A stretch of DNA of 64,000 nucleotides from Streptomyces albipurpureus. GTDB taxonomy: Bacteria > Actinomycetota > Actinomycetes > Streptomycetales > Streptomycetaceae. The notes beneath the pieces were generated by a model, which did not search any database, was not told where the DNA came from, and saw only the letters and a list, made by a program, of their open reading frames with translations. The translations under genes were made by a program, and so were the position numbers. The stretch lies in assembly GCF_023701525.1 (NCBI RefSeq), contig NZ_JAMQAW010000070.1, positions 1-64,000 on the forward strand, read 5' to 3'. Every line of letters starts with the position of its first letter. Position 1 is the first letter of the stretch. Of the stretch, positions 8,498 to 16,248 are shown one piece after another.

Positions 8498-10072
8498 ATG
8501 GTGTTCCGCAGCCAGTACGCCGACGTCCAGCCCGTCAGCCAACCCATCCACGACGCGGTACTCGGCCGGGCCGCCGAGTACGCAACGGCGCCCGCGCTGA
8601 TCGACGCCGGGAACGGCACCACCATCAGCTACGCCGAACTGGACCATCACCACCGTCGGATCGCCGCGGGGCTGGCCGATGCCGGTGTGCGCAAGGGCGA
8701 TGTCGTAGCCCTGCACAGCCCCAACACCATCGCCTACCCGGGACTCTTCTTCGGGGCCACCCGCGCGGGCGCGATCGTCACCACCGTCCATCCGCTGGCC
8801 ACCGCCGAAGAGCTCGCCAAACAGCTGCGCGACGCGTGCGCCCGCTGGATCATCACCATCCCGGCCCTGCTGGAGGTCGCCCGCCGATCGGCGGAACTGG
8901 TCCCGGGGATCGACGAGATATTCGTCAGCGAACGCGCCCCGGGCCACCGCAGCACCCGCGATCTGCTGCGGTCGACCGCACCCGAACCCCGGATCGACTT
9001 CGATCCGGCCAACGACATCGCAGCCCTGCCGTACTCCTCCGGCACCACCGGCCTGCCCAAGGGCGTGCTGCTCAGCCACCGCTCCATCGCCACCAATCTC
9101 GCGCAGCTCCACCCGCTGCTGCCGGTGGGTCCCGGGGACCGCGTTCTGGCGGTGCTGCCCTTCTTCCATGTCTACGGCCTCACCGCCCTGCTGAACGGGC
9201 CGCTCCAGCAGGGCGCGACCGTCGTCGTCCTGCCCCGGTTCGAACTCGACGGCTTCCTCGGCGCGATCGAGCGACACCGGGTCACCCGGCTGTATGTGGC
9301 GCCGCCGATGGTGCGGGCGCTCGCCAAGCACCCGGCGATAGAGCGGTATGACCTCTCCTCGCTGGAACACATCATCTGCGCCGCAGCCCCCCTCGACGCG
9401 GCGCTTGCCCTCGCCTGCTCCGATCGCCTCGGGCTGCCGCCGATCTCTCAGGCGTACGGCATGACCGAGCTCTCGCCCGGCTGCCATGCCGTCCCCATCG
9501 GAGCCGAGAACCCACCGCCGGGGACCGTCGGCAAGCTGCTGCCGTCCACGGAGATGCGGATCGTCGCCCTCGACGACCGGACGCGGCCGGCCGGCCCCGG
9601 TGCGGAGGGGGAGATCGCGATCCGCGGTCCACAGGTGATGAAGGGGTATCTGGGCCAACCCGAGGCGACCGCGGAGATGATCGACAAGGACGGCTGGCTG
9701 TACACCGGCGATGTCGGCCGGGTGGATGAGGACGGCTGGCTGTTCGTCGTCGACCGGGTGAAGGAGTTGATCAAGTACAAGGGCTACCAGGTCGCCCCCG
9801 CTGAACTGGAAGCGCTGTTGCTGACCCATGACTCGATCGTGGACGCGGCGGTCATCGGGGTCCGGGAGGAGGACGGCACGGAGATCCCCGCGGCCTATGT
9901 CGTCCGCCGCCAGCCCACGGGCGGACTCACGGCGGACGCGGTGATGCGCTACGTCGCCGAGCGGGTGGCCCCGTACAAGAAGATCCGTAGAGTCACTTTC
10001 GTCGCCGGGGTCCCCCGGGCGCCCTCGGGAAAGATCCTGCGGCGGGAGCTGAGGGAGCGGGAAGGCGAGTGA
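8498..10072 (+). CDS. 4-coumarate:CoA ligase-like acyl-CoA synthetase
   Basis: This 524-residue member of the ANL superfamily activates a carboxylic acid as an acyl-adenylate and forms the CoA thioester. Visible motifs are the phosphate loop YSSGTTGLPKG (about 178), A5 YGMTELSPG (about 323), A7/A8 YTGDVGRVDEDGWLF followed by DRVKELIKYKGYQVAP, and the catalytic lysine in APSGKILRREL near the C-terminus. Sequence and position resemble S. coelicolor SCO4383, described as a 4-coumarate:CoA ligase; substrate range is not deducible here. The ATG at 8498 is preceded by GAGGGG; an in-frame ATG at 8354 would add an unrelated leader. Confidence 0.88.
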   Translation: MVFRSQYADVQPVSQPIHDAVLGRAAEYATAPALIDAGNGTTISYAELDHHHRRIAAGLADAGVRKGDVVALHSPNTIAYPGLFFGATRAGAIVTTVHPLATAEELAKQLRDACARWIITIPALLEVARRSAELVPGIDEIFVSERAPGHRSTRDLLRSTAPEPRIDFDPANDIAALPYSSGTTGLPKGVLLSHRSIATNLAQLHPLLPVGPGDRVLAVLPFFHVYGLTALLNGPLQQGATVVVLPRFELDGFLGAIERHRVTRLYVAPPMVRALAKHPAIERYDLSSLEHIICAAAPLDAALALACSDRLGLPPISQAYGMTELSPGCHAVPIGAENPPPGTVGKLLPSTEMRIVALDDRTRPAGPGAEGEIAIRGPQVMKGYLGQPEATAEMIDKDGWLYTGDVGRVDEDGWLFVVDRVKELIKYKGYQVAPAELEALLLTHDSIVDAAVIGVREEDGTEIPAAYVVRRQPTGGLTADAVMRYVAERVAPYKKIRRVTFVAGVPRAPSGKILRRELREREGE

Positions 10073-10145
10073 GGACGGCCACTCACGGGGAATGCGGCCC
10101 GGCACTCGGTGCCGGGGGATCGAGGCGCTGCGGCAGGATGGGTGG

Positions 10146-10889
10146 GTGACTGATCCCGCCGCTGCCCCGGACCCCGCCTCTGACGCACGCTCGTCGAGCG
10201 AACTGGAGCCCGTTCCCGACCCCGCCGTGATGCGCGAGCAGTACCGCTCGACTCCGCTGCTGGAGTCCGACCTCGCGCCCACGCCGATGGACCAGTTCGC
10301 GCGCTGGTTCGGCGAGGCGACCGCGGCAGCCCTCCAGGAGCCCAACGCCATGGTCGTCGCCACCGCCACGCCCGATGGCCGCCCCTCGTCGCGCACGGTG
10401 CTGCTGAAGCGGTACGACTCCCGAGGCTTTGTCTTCTTCACCAACTACGCCTCCCGAAAAGGCCGTGAGATCACCGCGAACCCCTACGTTTCGCTTCTCT
10501 TTCCCTGGCATCCGATCGCCCGCCAGATCGTCATCACCGGCACGGCCTCCCGAATCGGCCGCGATGAGACGGTGGCGTACTTCCGCACCCGGCCGCACGG
10601 CTCCCAGCTGGGTGCCTGGGCGAGCGAGCAGTCGTCGGTGATCGGCTCAAGGGATGAGCTGATCGGACGGTACGAGCAACTGGCGAGCCGCTACCCGGAG
10701 GGGGAGCAAGTGCCCGCTCCGCCGGAGTGGGGCGGCATTCGAGTGGTGCCTGAGACAGCCGAGTTCTGGCAGGGGCATGAGAACCGGCTGCATGACCGGC
10801 TGCGGTACGCGCGGGCGGAGGGCGACGCCGGAGACCTGGGTGGGGATGGCGGGGACAAGGCGTGGCGGGTGGAGCGTCTCTCTCCCTGA
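10146..10889 (+). CDS. pdxH: Pyridoxamine/pyridoxine 5'-phosphate oxidase
   Basis: This 247-residue FMN enzyme oxidises PNP/PMP to pyridoxal 5'-phosphate. Family blocks are clear: MREQYRSTPL, DGRPSSRTVLLKRYDSRGFV, FFTNYASRKGREI, FPWHPIARQIVITG, and the C-terminal WGGIRVVPETAEFWQG with RLHDRLRY. The GTG at 10146 is chosen because the preceding in-frame residues are not family-like. A second PNPOx-fold protein occurs at 40587-41267, but this one is the full match to PdxH. Confidence 0.93.
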   Translation: MTDPAAAPDPASDARSSSELEPVPDPAVMREQYRSTPLLESDLAPTPMDQFARWFGEATAAALQEPNAMVVATATPDGRPSSRTVLLKRYDSRGFVFFTNYASRKGREITANPYVSLLFPWHPIARQIVITGTASRIGRDETVAYFRTRPHGSQLGAWASEQSSVIGSRDELIGRYEQLASRYPEGEQVPAPPEWGGIRVVPETAEFWQGHENRLHDRLRYARAEGDAGDLGGDGGDKAWRVERLSP

Positions 10890-11299
10890 AGTGACTCTCC
10901 CGCTGGAGCGTGAAGGGCCTGCCTTCCCGAGGCGGCTGTCTCCCCCGGGGCGGGTCGCCAGGGGAGAGGGGTCGGTACGGAATCGGCTCCTCGGTGTCTT
11001 TCGCGATCCGTACTCCGATGGTGCCGCTGCCCGTACCCATACCGATGCCGGTGACGTCGAAGACGCCGGATTTCTCGGAGATGTCGAAGGCGGCGGAGGC
11101 GTTGGAGGTGGAAAAGCCAGCGCGGACACCGCAGAAAACACCGAAACCGCGGCTGCCTGTCCCAGGGCCCCGTCCGAACCGGAAACCAGCCAGCGAAAAG
11201 GCGCCGAAGAAACTCGGCGGAAATGTCGGGGCGTCGGCGACGGCAACGGCAGGTAAGGGAAAACGGGTGTGCGAGAACCGAATGGCGCACCGGCCGGGC
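10890..11299. other. Region without a supported gene; protein-like frame lacking a start
   Basis: No frame with a credible start and ribosome site covers this stretch. On the minus strand, the frame ending at 10534 reads smoothly upstream of 11040 (FDISEKSGVFDVTGIGMG, then GTIGVRIAKDTEEPIPYRP) and stays open to about 11350, yet has no ATG or GTG there. A plus-strand frame from 10910 is also open. The two frames are complementary, so composition alone cannot choose between them. Confidence 0.35.
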
Positions 11300-11500
11300 C
11301 ACGCAGAAACCCGCGGGCTCTGGTCCCTCCTTGCGGAGGAGCCGGCCGGACGTTACCGGCGAGCCCGCGGGTCGGTGACTGCGTTGGATTGCGGCAGGAG
11401 GCCTGCCGACTGCACAGAGTGCGACGGCGGGCCTTAGCCCGCAGTCACCTCACGCGTCCGGTATGCGTACATCTTCCGAACCACCTCCTTATCTTGTGTG
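11300..11500 (-). ncRNA. Structured RNA or attenuator with two multibranched domains
   Basis: Read on the minus strand, the transcript would start near 11500 and end at a U-rich TTTCT just below 11310. Domain 1 is closed by a perfect 10-bp stem (CGCAGTCACC 11440-11449 with GGTGACTGCG 11374-11383) and holds a GGCAGG/CCTGCC hairpin (11393-11407). A GCGGGC/GCCCGC hairpin (11427-11442) over the stop codon of a 12-codon ORF competes with the closing stem. Domain 2 is closed by a perfect 11-bp stem (11310-11320 with 11361-11371, CCCGCGGGCTC arms) and holds two hairpins (11326-11339, 11345-11360). I do not recognise it as a known family. Confidence 0.6.
11434..11472 (-). CDS. 12-codon leader peptide candidate
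   Basis: ATG at 11472 to TAA at 11434 encodes MYAYRTREVTAG. AAGGAGG (11484-11490) lies 11 bases upstream of the ATG, and the predicted transcription start is about 28 bases upstream. The stop codon lies in the loop of the GCGGGC/GCCCGC hairpin, and codons 8-11 (GAG GTG ACT GCG) form most of one arm of the 10-bp long-range stem, so ribosome position would directly decide which structure forms. No run of a single amino acid's codons suggests a classical attenuation signal. Function unknown. Confidence 0.45.
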   Translation of the reverse strand: MYAYRTREVTAG

Positions 11501-11506
11501 CTCCAC

Positions 11507-11535
11507 AGCCTAGGAACCCCGGGCGGTCGGTTCAA
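11507..11535 (-). promoter_or_regulatory. HrdB-like promoter of the structured RNA
   Basis: On the minus strand TTGAAC (11530-11535) is separated by exactly 17 bases from TAGGCT (11507-11512). This matches the streptomycete housekeeping consensus TTGAC-17-TAGRRT well and points into the 12-codon ORF and structured RNA. Confidence 0.65.
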
Positions 11536-11645
11536 CCGAATAAATGCGCGCTGCTTTCTCGGAACCCCGTGTGTCCTGGGTCACGTTCGAGTTGAATGGT
11601 CTGACGTGCATCAACTCGCGCGGACGCGTCCTTCAGGGGGCCGGT

Positions 11646-13127
11646 ATGAGTGCATCGAAGAGTGAGACGAGTGAGGCAGCCGAACCGCTCGGCCCCCGGG
11701 CCCGGAGCGGGACGGCACAGGACGACGCCGTCAGCGAGCCGTGTTCGGAGTTGCTTGCCGCCCTTCTCGACGGCATGGACGCCGCGCTCTGTGCCTTTGC
11801 CGCGGACGGCACGATCACCCACTGGAACCGCGAGGCCGAGCGCATCCTCGGCTGGTCGCCCGATGAGGCGGTTGGCCGGCGGGGGTTCAACGGATGGGCC
11901 GTACGCAGGGCCGATGCCGACGAGGTGGAGCGGCGGCTGATGGCCGCGATGGAGTCACCGGGCCGCCAGGTCGATGAGTTCGCGCTGCTGCGCAAGGACG
12001 GCGGGCGGGTTCTGGTGCGCACCCAACTGGCCCGGGTGCTCGGCGCGGACGGCCGGCCCGCGGGGGTGTACTGCGCCTTCAGCGAGGTTCATGCGCAGAT
12101 CGATTTGGAGCGTTCCATCGCTCTGAGCGAGGCGCTGTTCGCCGACGCCTCCTGGGGCGTCGTTCTGGTCGATGTCGACCTGCGGCCCACCACCGTCAAC
12201 CGCTATGCGGAACGGGCGTTGGCGGCCGGGGGCGGTTCACCGCTGGGTCGACCGCTCGGCGAGATGATCGTCGAGGGTGTCGAGCAGTTGGAGTCCTCGC
12301 TCCACCATGTGCTCGCGGAGGGCGCCCAGCGTGGTCTGAGCGAGCTATGGGTGACGCTGGCGGAAGGCGCTGAGCACCCCAGGGAATCCGCTGGTTCCGG
12401 CGTGGTCCCCGGCTCGGGCGGATCCCCCGGTCCCGGTGTTCCCCCCGGTTTCGACGGCAGGCGTCGGCGGTGTTGGCGCAGTGGCTTCCTCCGGCTGGGC
12501 TCGCCGCTCGCGGAGGAGCCGGTACCGCTGGGCGTGGCCTGGCTGTTCCACGATGTGACGGAGGCTCGACTGGCCGACCAGGAAGCCGACCGGTTGCGCT
12601 TTCGCGCGGGTCAGCTCCATCGGGCGGGCCGGGCGGCGGCGGAATCCGAGGATCCGACGGCTGCCGCCATGACCTATCTGGACTTCGCGCTGGCGGGTTT
12701 CGCCGATCACGCGGTGGTCGATCTGCTGGAGCCCGGGGACGGCGGGCGGCTGATCCGGTCGGCGTCGACGCCGACCGGTGCCCCGGGACCCTGTCTGCCG
12801 GTGACGGGTGGGGGAGTTCCGGTGCACTACCCACCTGGCCATCCGGCGCTGCAGGCGGCGGACCGCAACGGTTCGGTACGGGCGAGCGTGCCGGGCGCGG
12901 CCTCCGCGGCGGAGCGGGCGAAATGGCCCCGGGACCGGCGCTGGCCGCGGGACATGGCGCATGCGCTCTGCACGGTGCTCCGGAGCAGGGGCCGGACGCT
13001 GGGCGTGATCACCTTTCTGCGCGGTCCCTCCCGGCCCGCGTTCGAACGGCCGGACGCCGTATACGCCGAGAGCATGTCGTCCCTGACCGCGACGGCACTG
13101 GACCTGGCGGCCGTGACGGCCCGCTAG
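11646..13127 (+). CDS. PAS-domain signalling protein
   Basis: A protein of 493 residues. An N-terminal PAS domain (ALCAFAADGTITHWNREAER, then ILGWSPDEAVG) is followed by a second PAS-like segment (about 160-300) interrupted by a Gly/Pro/Ser-rich insert (near residues 240-270). A C-terminal GAF-like region (about 320-490) ends at the stop. This N-terminal architecture is usual in streptomycete PAS-GAF-PP2C phosphatases, but no PP2C/SpoIIE domain follows, so it is either a stand-alone sensor or truncated. The ATG at 11646 has AGGGGG upstream and is preferred over an in-frame start at 11544. Confidence 0.75.
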   Translation: MSASKSETSEAAEPLGPRARSGTAQDDAVSEPCSELLAALLDGMDAALCAFAADGTITHWNREAERILGWSPDEAVGRRGFNGWAVRRADADEVERRLMAAMESPGRQVDEFALLRKDGGRVLVRTQLARVLGADGRPAGVYCAFSEVHAQIDLERSIALSEALFADASWGVVLVDVDLRPTTVNRYAERALAAGGGSPLGRPLGEMIVEGVEQLESSLHHVLAEGAQRGLSELWVTLAEGAEHPRESAGSGVVPGSGGSPGPGVPPGFDGRRRRCWRSGFLRLGSPLAEEPVPLGVAWLFHDVTEARLADQEADRLRFRAGQLHRAGRAAAESEDPTAAAMTYLDFALAGFADHAVVDLLEPGDGGRLIRSASTPTGAPGPCLPVTGGGVPVHYPPGHPALQAADRNGSVRASVPGAASAAERAKWPRDRRWPRDMAHALCTVLRSRGRTLGVITFLRGPSRPAFERPDAVYAESMSSLTATALDLAAVTAR

Positions 13128-13515
13128 CACTCCCCCAGCGGCCGATGGCGCCCCTGCCCCTCCTTGCTACGGGGAAGCGGGCCATCAGCCCCGTACGGGG
13201 CGGTGAGTGGGCGCTCTGGCGGCTGCACGGCTACGGCAGGGCCGCGTACACGGCCCGGAGGCGTTCCGGGCCGGGCGGCGACCCCGCCCGGGCCCACCGA
13301 GTCCGAGCCCCCAGCGGTACGGGCGCCGGAACCGCCGACGGGTGGATCGGGCCGGCGAGACACCCATGGGGGCGCCAGGGCACCTACCGAAGGGGCCGTG
13401 GACAGGGGGTGTCCACGGCGAACCCCACCGCGGACACGCCGCTGGCCCCGTCGGATCGCGGGGCCAGCTTGGCTCCTCGCGGCCGGAGCGAGGACACCGC
13501 GGGTGGAGCGAGGAG
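13128..13515. other. Intergenic region between convergent PAS and SIS genes
   Basis: About 390 bp of very GC-rich DNA. Several frames are open on both strands, but all are proline/arginine/glycine-rich without recognisable domains, typical of spurious high-GC frames. Confidence 0.5.
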
Positions 13516-14271
13516 CTAGCGGCGGTAGAAGATCCGGTCGGCGTACTCCGTCATCACCCGGGTGTTCCACTCATGGCCGCCGTCCACATTCCCCGACCGC
13601 AGCAGCGGCGGCTCGATCCCGCGCTCCACCAGTTGCTCGGCCGCGGCCGCCATCATCGCCTGCATCAGCGCACTGGTCACCACGGTCGAGGCCGGGGCGA
13701 AAGGCGCCTCGATCCCGTCGTGGGTCAGTTCGGCGTCCCCGACAGCGATCTTCGAATCGAGGACGATGTCGCAGTGGTCCTTGAGGAAGGTGCCCGACGC
13801 GTTCCTGGCACTGGTGGCCTCGGCGTACGCCACCGACGTCACGCCGATGACCTTGATCCCCAGCGCCTGGGCCTTCAGCGCCATCTCGACGGGCAGGGTG
13901 TTCCGTCCCGAGAGGGAGATGACCACCAGCAGGTCGCCGCTCTTCAGCGGGCCGGTGTCAAGCACCGAACCGGCGAGCCCCTCCACCCGTTCCAGAGCCG
14001 AACCGAGGGTCGCGGGCATGACGTCCACCCCCACCACACCGGGAACGGCGAGCAGATTCATCAGGGCGAAGCCGCCCGCGCGATAGACGACATCCTGGGC
14101 GGCGAGCGAAGAGTGGCCCGCGCCGAAGGCGAACAACCGCCCTCCGGAGGTTACGGTGTCTGCTATCGCCGCCCCCGCGGCGGCGATGTTCTCCGCCTCC
14201 TCGTCCCGTACGCGTTGCAGCAGACCGATCGAAGCGTCGAAGAACCGACCGGCCAGCTTGCTCTCGCTCAT
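13516..14271 (-). CDS. SIS-domain sugar-phosphate-binding protein
   Basis: This 251-residue protein is a complete SIS (sugar isomerase) fold: SGGRLFAFGAGHSSLAAQ for the phosphosugar-binding loop, GDLLVVISLSGRNTLPVEMA for the second SIS motif, and a conserved end GHEWNTRVMTEYADRIFYR. It belongs to the UPF0309 type, whose members bind phosphorylated amino sugars; the reaction is not established. It is divergent from dmdR1 across about 230 bp; the same pair occurs, as I recall, in S. coelicolor. Confidence 0.88.
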   Translation of the reverse strand: MSESKLAGRFFDASIGLLQRVRDEEAENIAAAGAAIADTVTSGGRLFAFGAGHSSLAAQDVVYRAGGFALMNLLAVPGVVGVDVMPATLGSALERVEGLAGSVLDTGPLKSGDLLVVISLSGRNTLPVEMALKAQALGIKVIGVTSVAYAEATSARNASGTFLKDHCDIVLDSKIAVGDAELTHDGIEAPFAPASTVVTSALMQAMMAAAAEQLVERGIEPPLLRSGNVDGGHEWNTRVMTEYADRIFYRR

Positions 14272-14315
14272 CGCCGAGCCCTTTCGGGGTGTGTGGGAAC
14301 GCTATGCGAAACACG

Positions 14316-14329
14316 CGTACCCGGGTACG
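14316..14329. promoter_or_regulatory. 14-bp palindrome in SIS/dmdR1 intergenic region
   Basis: CGTACCCGGGTACG is a perfect palindrome 44 bases upstream of the SIS start, inside the divergent control region. It does not resemble the DmdR iron box (TTAGGTTAGGCTAACCTAA), which I did not find in this region. Confidence 0.35.
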
Positions 14330-14504
14330 TATGGAACATGGAGCGGGCCGGGAATATCCCGTGCCGCGGATCACGTTGAGGTCTGAACCATTGCCCTGTC
14401 AATACGGCCTGAGGTAGCGGCTTTCTCCGGCGCGGCACGGTTGTCGGTGTGATGCGTAAGAATTGAGTCGGGGCCGCAGCGCACGATTTCATCGAGGGGC
14501 ACGT

Positions 14505-15197
14505 ATGTCCGGACTGATCGACACCACGGAGATGTATCTCCGCACCATCCTCGAGCTGGAAGAGGAAGGTGTGGTTCCTATGCGCGCGCGTATCGCGGAG
14601 CGGCTTGACCAGAGCGGTCCCACAGTGAGCCAGACCGTTGCCCGTATGGAGCGGGACGGCTTGGTGACGGTGGCGGGAGACCGTCATCTGGAGCTGACCG
14701 AGGAGGGCAGGCGACTGGCGACGCGCGTGATGCGCAAGCACCGGTTGGCCGAATGCCTGCTCGTGGACGTCATCGGGCTGGAGTGGGAGCAGGTGCACGC
14801 CGAGGCCTGCCGCTGGGAGCACGTCATGAGCGAGGCGGTGGAGCGGCGGGTGCTGGAGCTGCTGCGCCACCCCACCGAATCCCCCTACGGCAATCCGATT
14901 CCCGGCCTTGAAGAGCTGGGCGAGAAGGCGGAGGCCCATCCCTTCCTGGACGACAACATGGTCTCGCTGGCCGAGCTCGACCCCGGGGTCGAGGGGAAGA
15001 CCGTGGTCGTCCGCAGGATCGGTGAGCCGATCCAGACCGACGCCCAGCTGATGTACACACTCCGGCGGGCCGGCGTACAGCCCGGTTCGGTGGTCAGCGT
15101 GACGGAATCGGCCGGCGGGGTCCTGGTCGGCAGCAGCGGTGAGGCGGCGGAGCTGGAGGCCGATGTGGCCTCGCACGTCTTTGTGGCCAAGCAGTAG
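14505..15197 (+). CDS. dmdR1: DmdR1/DtxR-family iron-dependent repressor
   Basis: A protein of 230 residues. It has an N-terminal winged helix (MSGLIDTTEMYLRTILELEE, then RLDQSGPTVSQTVARMERDG), a dimerisation and metal-binding domain with the typical RKHRLAECLLVDVIGLEW, HAEACRWEHVMSE and RHPTESPYGNPIPG motifs, and a C-terminal SH3-like domain. With Fe(II) this family represses siderophore and iron-uptake genes. Length and placement beside the SIS gene match S. coelicolor dmdR1. The ATG at 14505 has GAGGGG 6 bases upstream. Confidence 0.93.
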   Translation: MSGLIDTTEMYLRTILELEEEGVVPMRARIAERLDQSGPTVSQTVARMERDGLVTVAGDRHLELTEEGRRLATRVMRKHRLAECLLVDVIGLEWEQVHAEACRWEHVMSEAVERRVLELLRHPTESPYGNPIPGLEELGEKAEAHPFLDDNMVSLAELDPGVEGKTVVVRRIGEPIQTDAQLMYTLRRAGVQPGSVVSVTESAGGVLVGSSGEAAELEADVASHVFVAKQ

Positions 15198-15200
15198 GAC

Positions 15201-15236
15201 GCGGGGAACGGGACCCTGCTGAGGGTCCCGCCCCGC
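15201..15236 (+). terminator. Terminator hairpin of dmdR1
   Basis: Directly after the stop codon, CGGGACCCT (15209-15217) pairs with AGGGTCCCG (15222-15230). Outer GCGGGG/CCCCGC arms extend the stem. Confidence 0.8.
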
Positions 15237-16174
15237 GTATCCGGTGCGCCGGGGGGCGTGCGTCCCAACGTGCCCATCGGCATCACTGAAAACGTTTTCC
15301 GCCCGGAATGGCAACGCCCGGGCGAATCGCGTGCCAGGCTGAGCTTGAGGCATATGACCCCAGGCCGGGGAGGGATCAGGGTGATGCGCCCGTCGTACGC
15401 CCCGCGTACCGAACAGCGCAGTCGGCAAGTCCTCACCCCCCGGAGCCGGTCTACGCGTGTCCCGCGCCTGCGGAACCGCGCTCGCGAGCGCCATGAGCGC
15501 TCCGAAGTCTCCGCACCCATCACCCCGTGGTCCGAAGTCTCTGAGCGCCTCCTCCTACTCGGAGAGCGCTCTACTTTCCGTTGCCCCCGCGGTCGTATCG
15601 ATGGTCGAGGACGTTCTGTACGCCAGCTCGGGCACTGTCCTGAGCGGCCTCGGCGGTCCGGACGACTCGATCGGTCCGAGTTGCCCGAGCGAGTGATGGG
15701 CAGGGGCGGCCTGCCGGACGGCGTCCGACGGTTGCCGATGGGCGGCGGAATCGACTGGCGGGTGCATATCAGCCCATGGGCCGGACATTTTCTTGACGAA
15801 CGCCCGGCATGTCGGGCCGGTGCCAGGACGCGGGGGGAGTGGGCGGGCACCCAGGAAACGGAGCGGCGGATAGGTGCTGAGGGGTCGAGATGGCGCTCTG
15901 GGGTGGGGTCGCTGAGACGGTCGGAGGCCCGGGTGTGGTCGAAGTGGCGGGTCGGGCAGGGGAATTCCTGTACAAGGGAGAGCCCCGGCGCCCAAGGGCG
16001 CCGGGGCCTGTCCTCCCCTGTGTTGACCCGGAGCCCCGAGCTCCCAGGGTCAATCCCCTCGGACCGTCTTCCCCGAGCGGCCCGCCTCCCGCAGAAGATC
16101 TCCCCTCGGCGGCGGCAGTCAATCCTGGAGGGTGGTCACTCGAACGAGGGGTGTTACACGTCAGAACCGTGTTT
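15237..16174. other. About 0.94 kb without a convincing gene
   Basis: The open frames here are arginine-rich without domains. A 67-codon plus-strand frame from ATG 15493 (MSAPKSPHPS..., ending 15696) is the only faintly protein-like one and lacks a ribosome site. Sites present: palindrome GAAAACGTTTTC at 15288-15299, similar to LacI/GalR operators; and a perfect 11-bp-stem hairpin at 15983-16006 (CCCCGGCGCCC arms, AA loop). Confidence 0.5.
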
Positions 16175-16190
16175 TCGAATGTGAGTTCGA
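16175..16190. promoter_or_regulatory. LexA SOS box-like operator
   Basis: TCGAATGTGAGTTCGA differs at one position from the actinobacterial SOS box TCGAAC-N4-GTTCGA. It ends next to a TAAGCT -10-like hexamer (16191-16196), 59 bp upstream of the hydrolase ATG, where bound LexA would block transcription. Confidence 0.6.
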
Positions 16191-16248
16191 TAAGCTGCGG
16201 GTGGGCAGCCGAGCAGGACACCAGGGGACAGAAGGGGGTGCCGGGCAC

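Noticed and set aside
8375..10444. Very long minus-strand frame (689 codons) opposite the CoA ligase and pdxH
   Set aside because: It mirrors two clear enzyme genes, is rich in Gly/Arg/His without domains, and is a typical antisense shadow in high-GC DNA.
15258..16184. Plus-strand 308-codon frame between dmdR1 and the hydrolase-fold gene
   Set aside because: Arginine-rich composition, no ribosome site, and it runs through the 15983-16006 hairpin and the SOS box.
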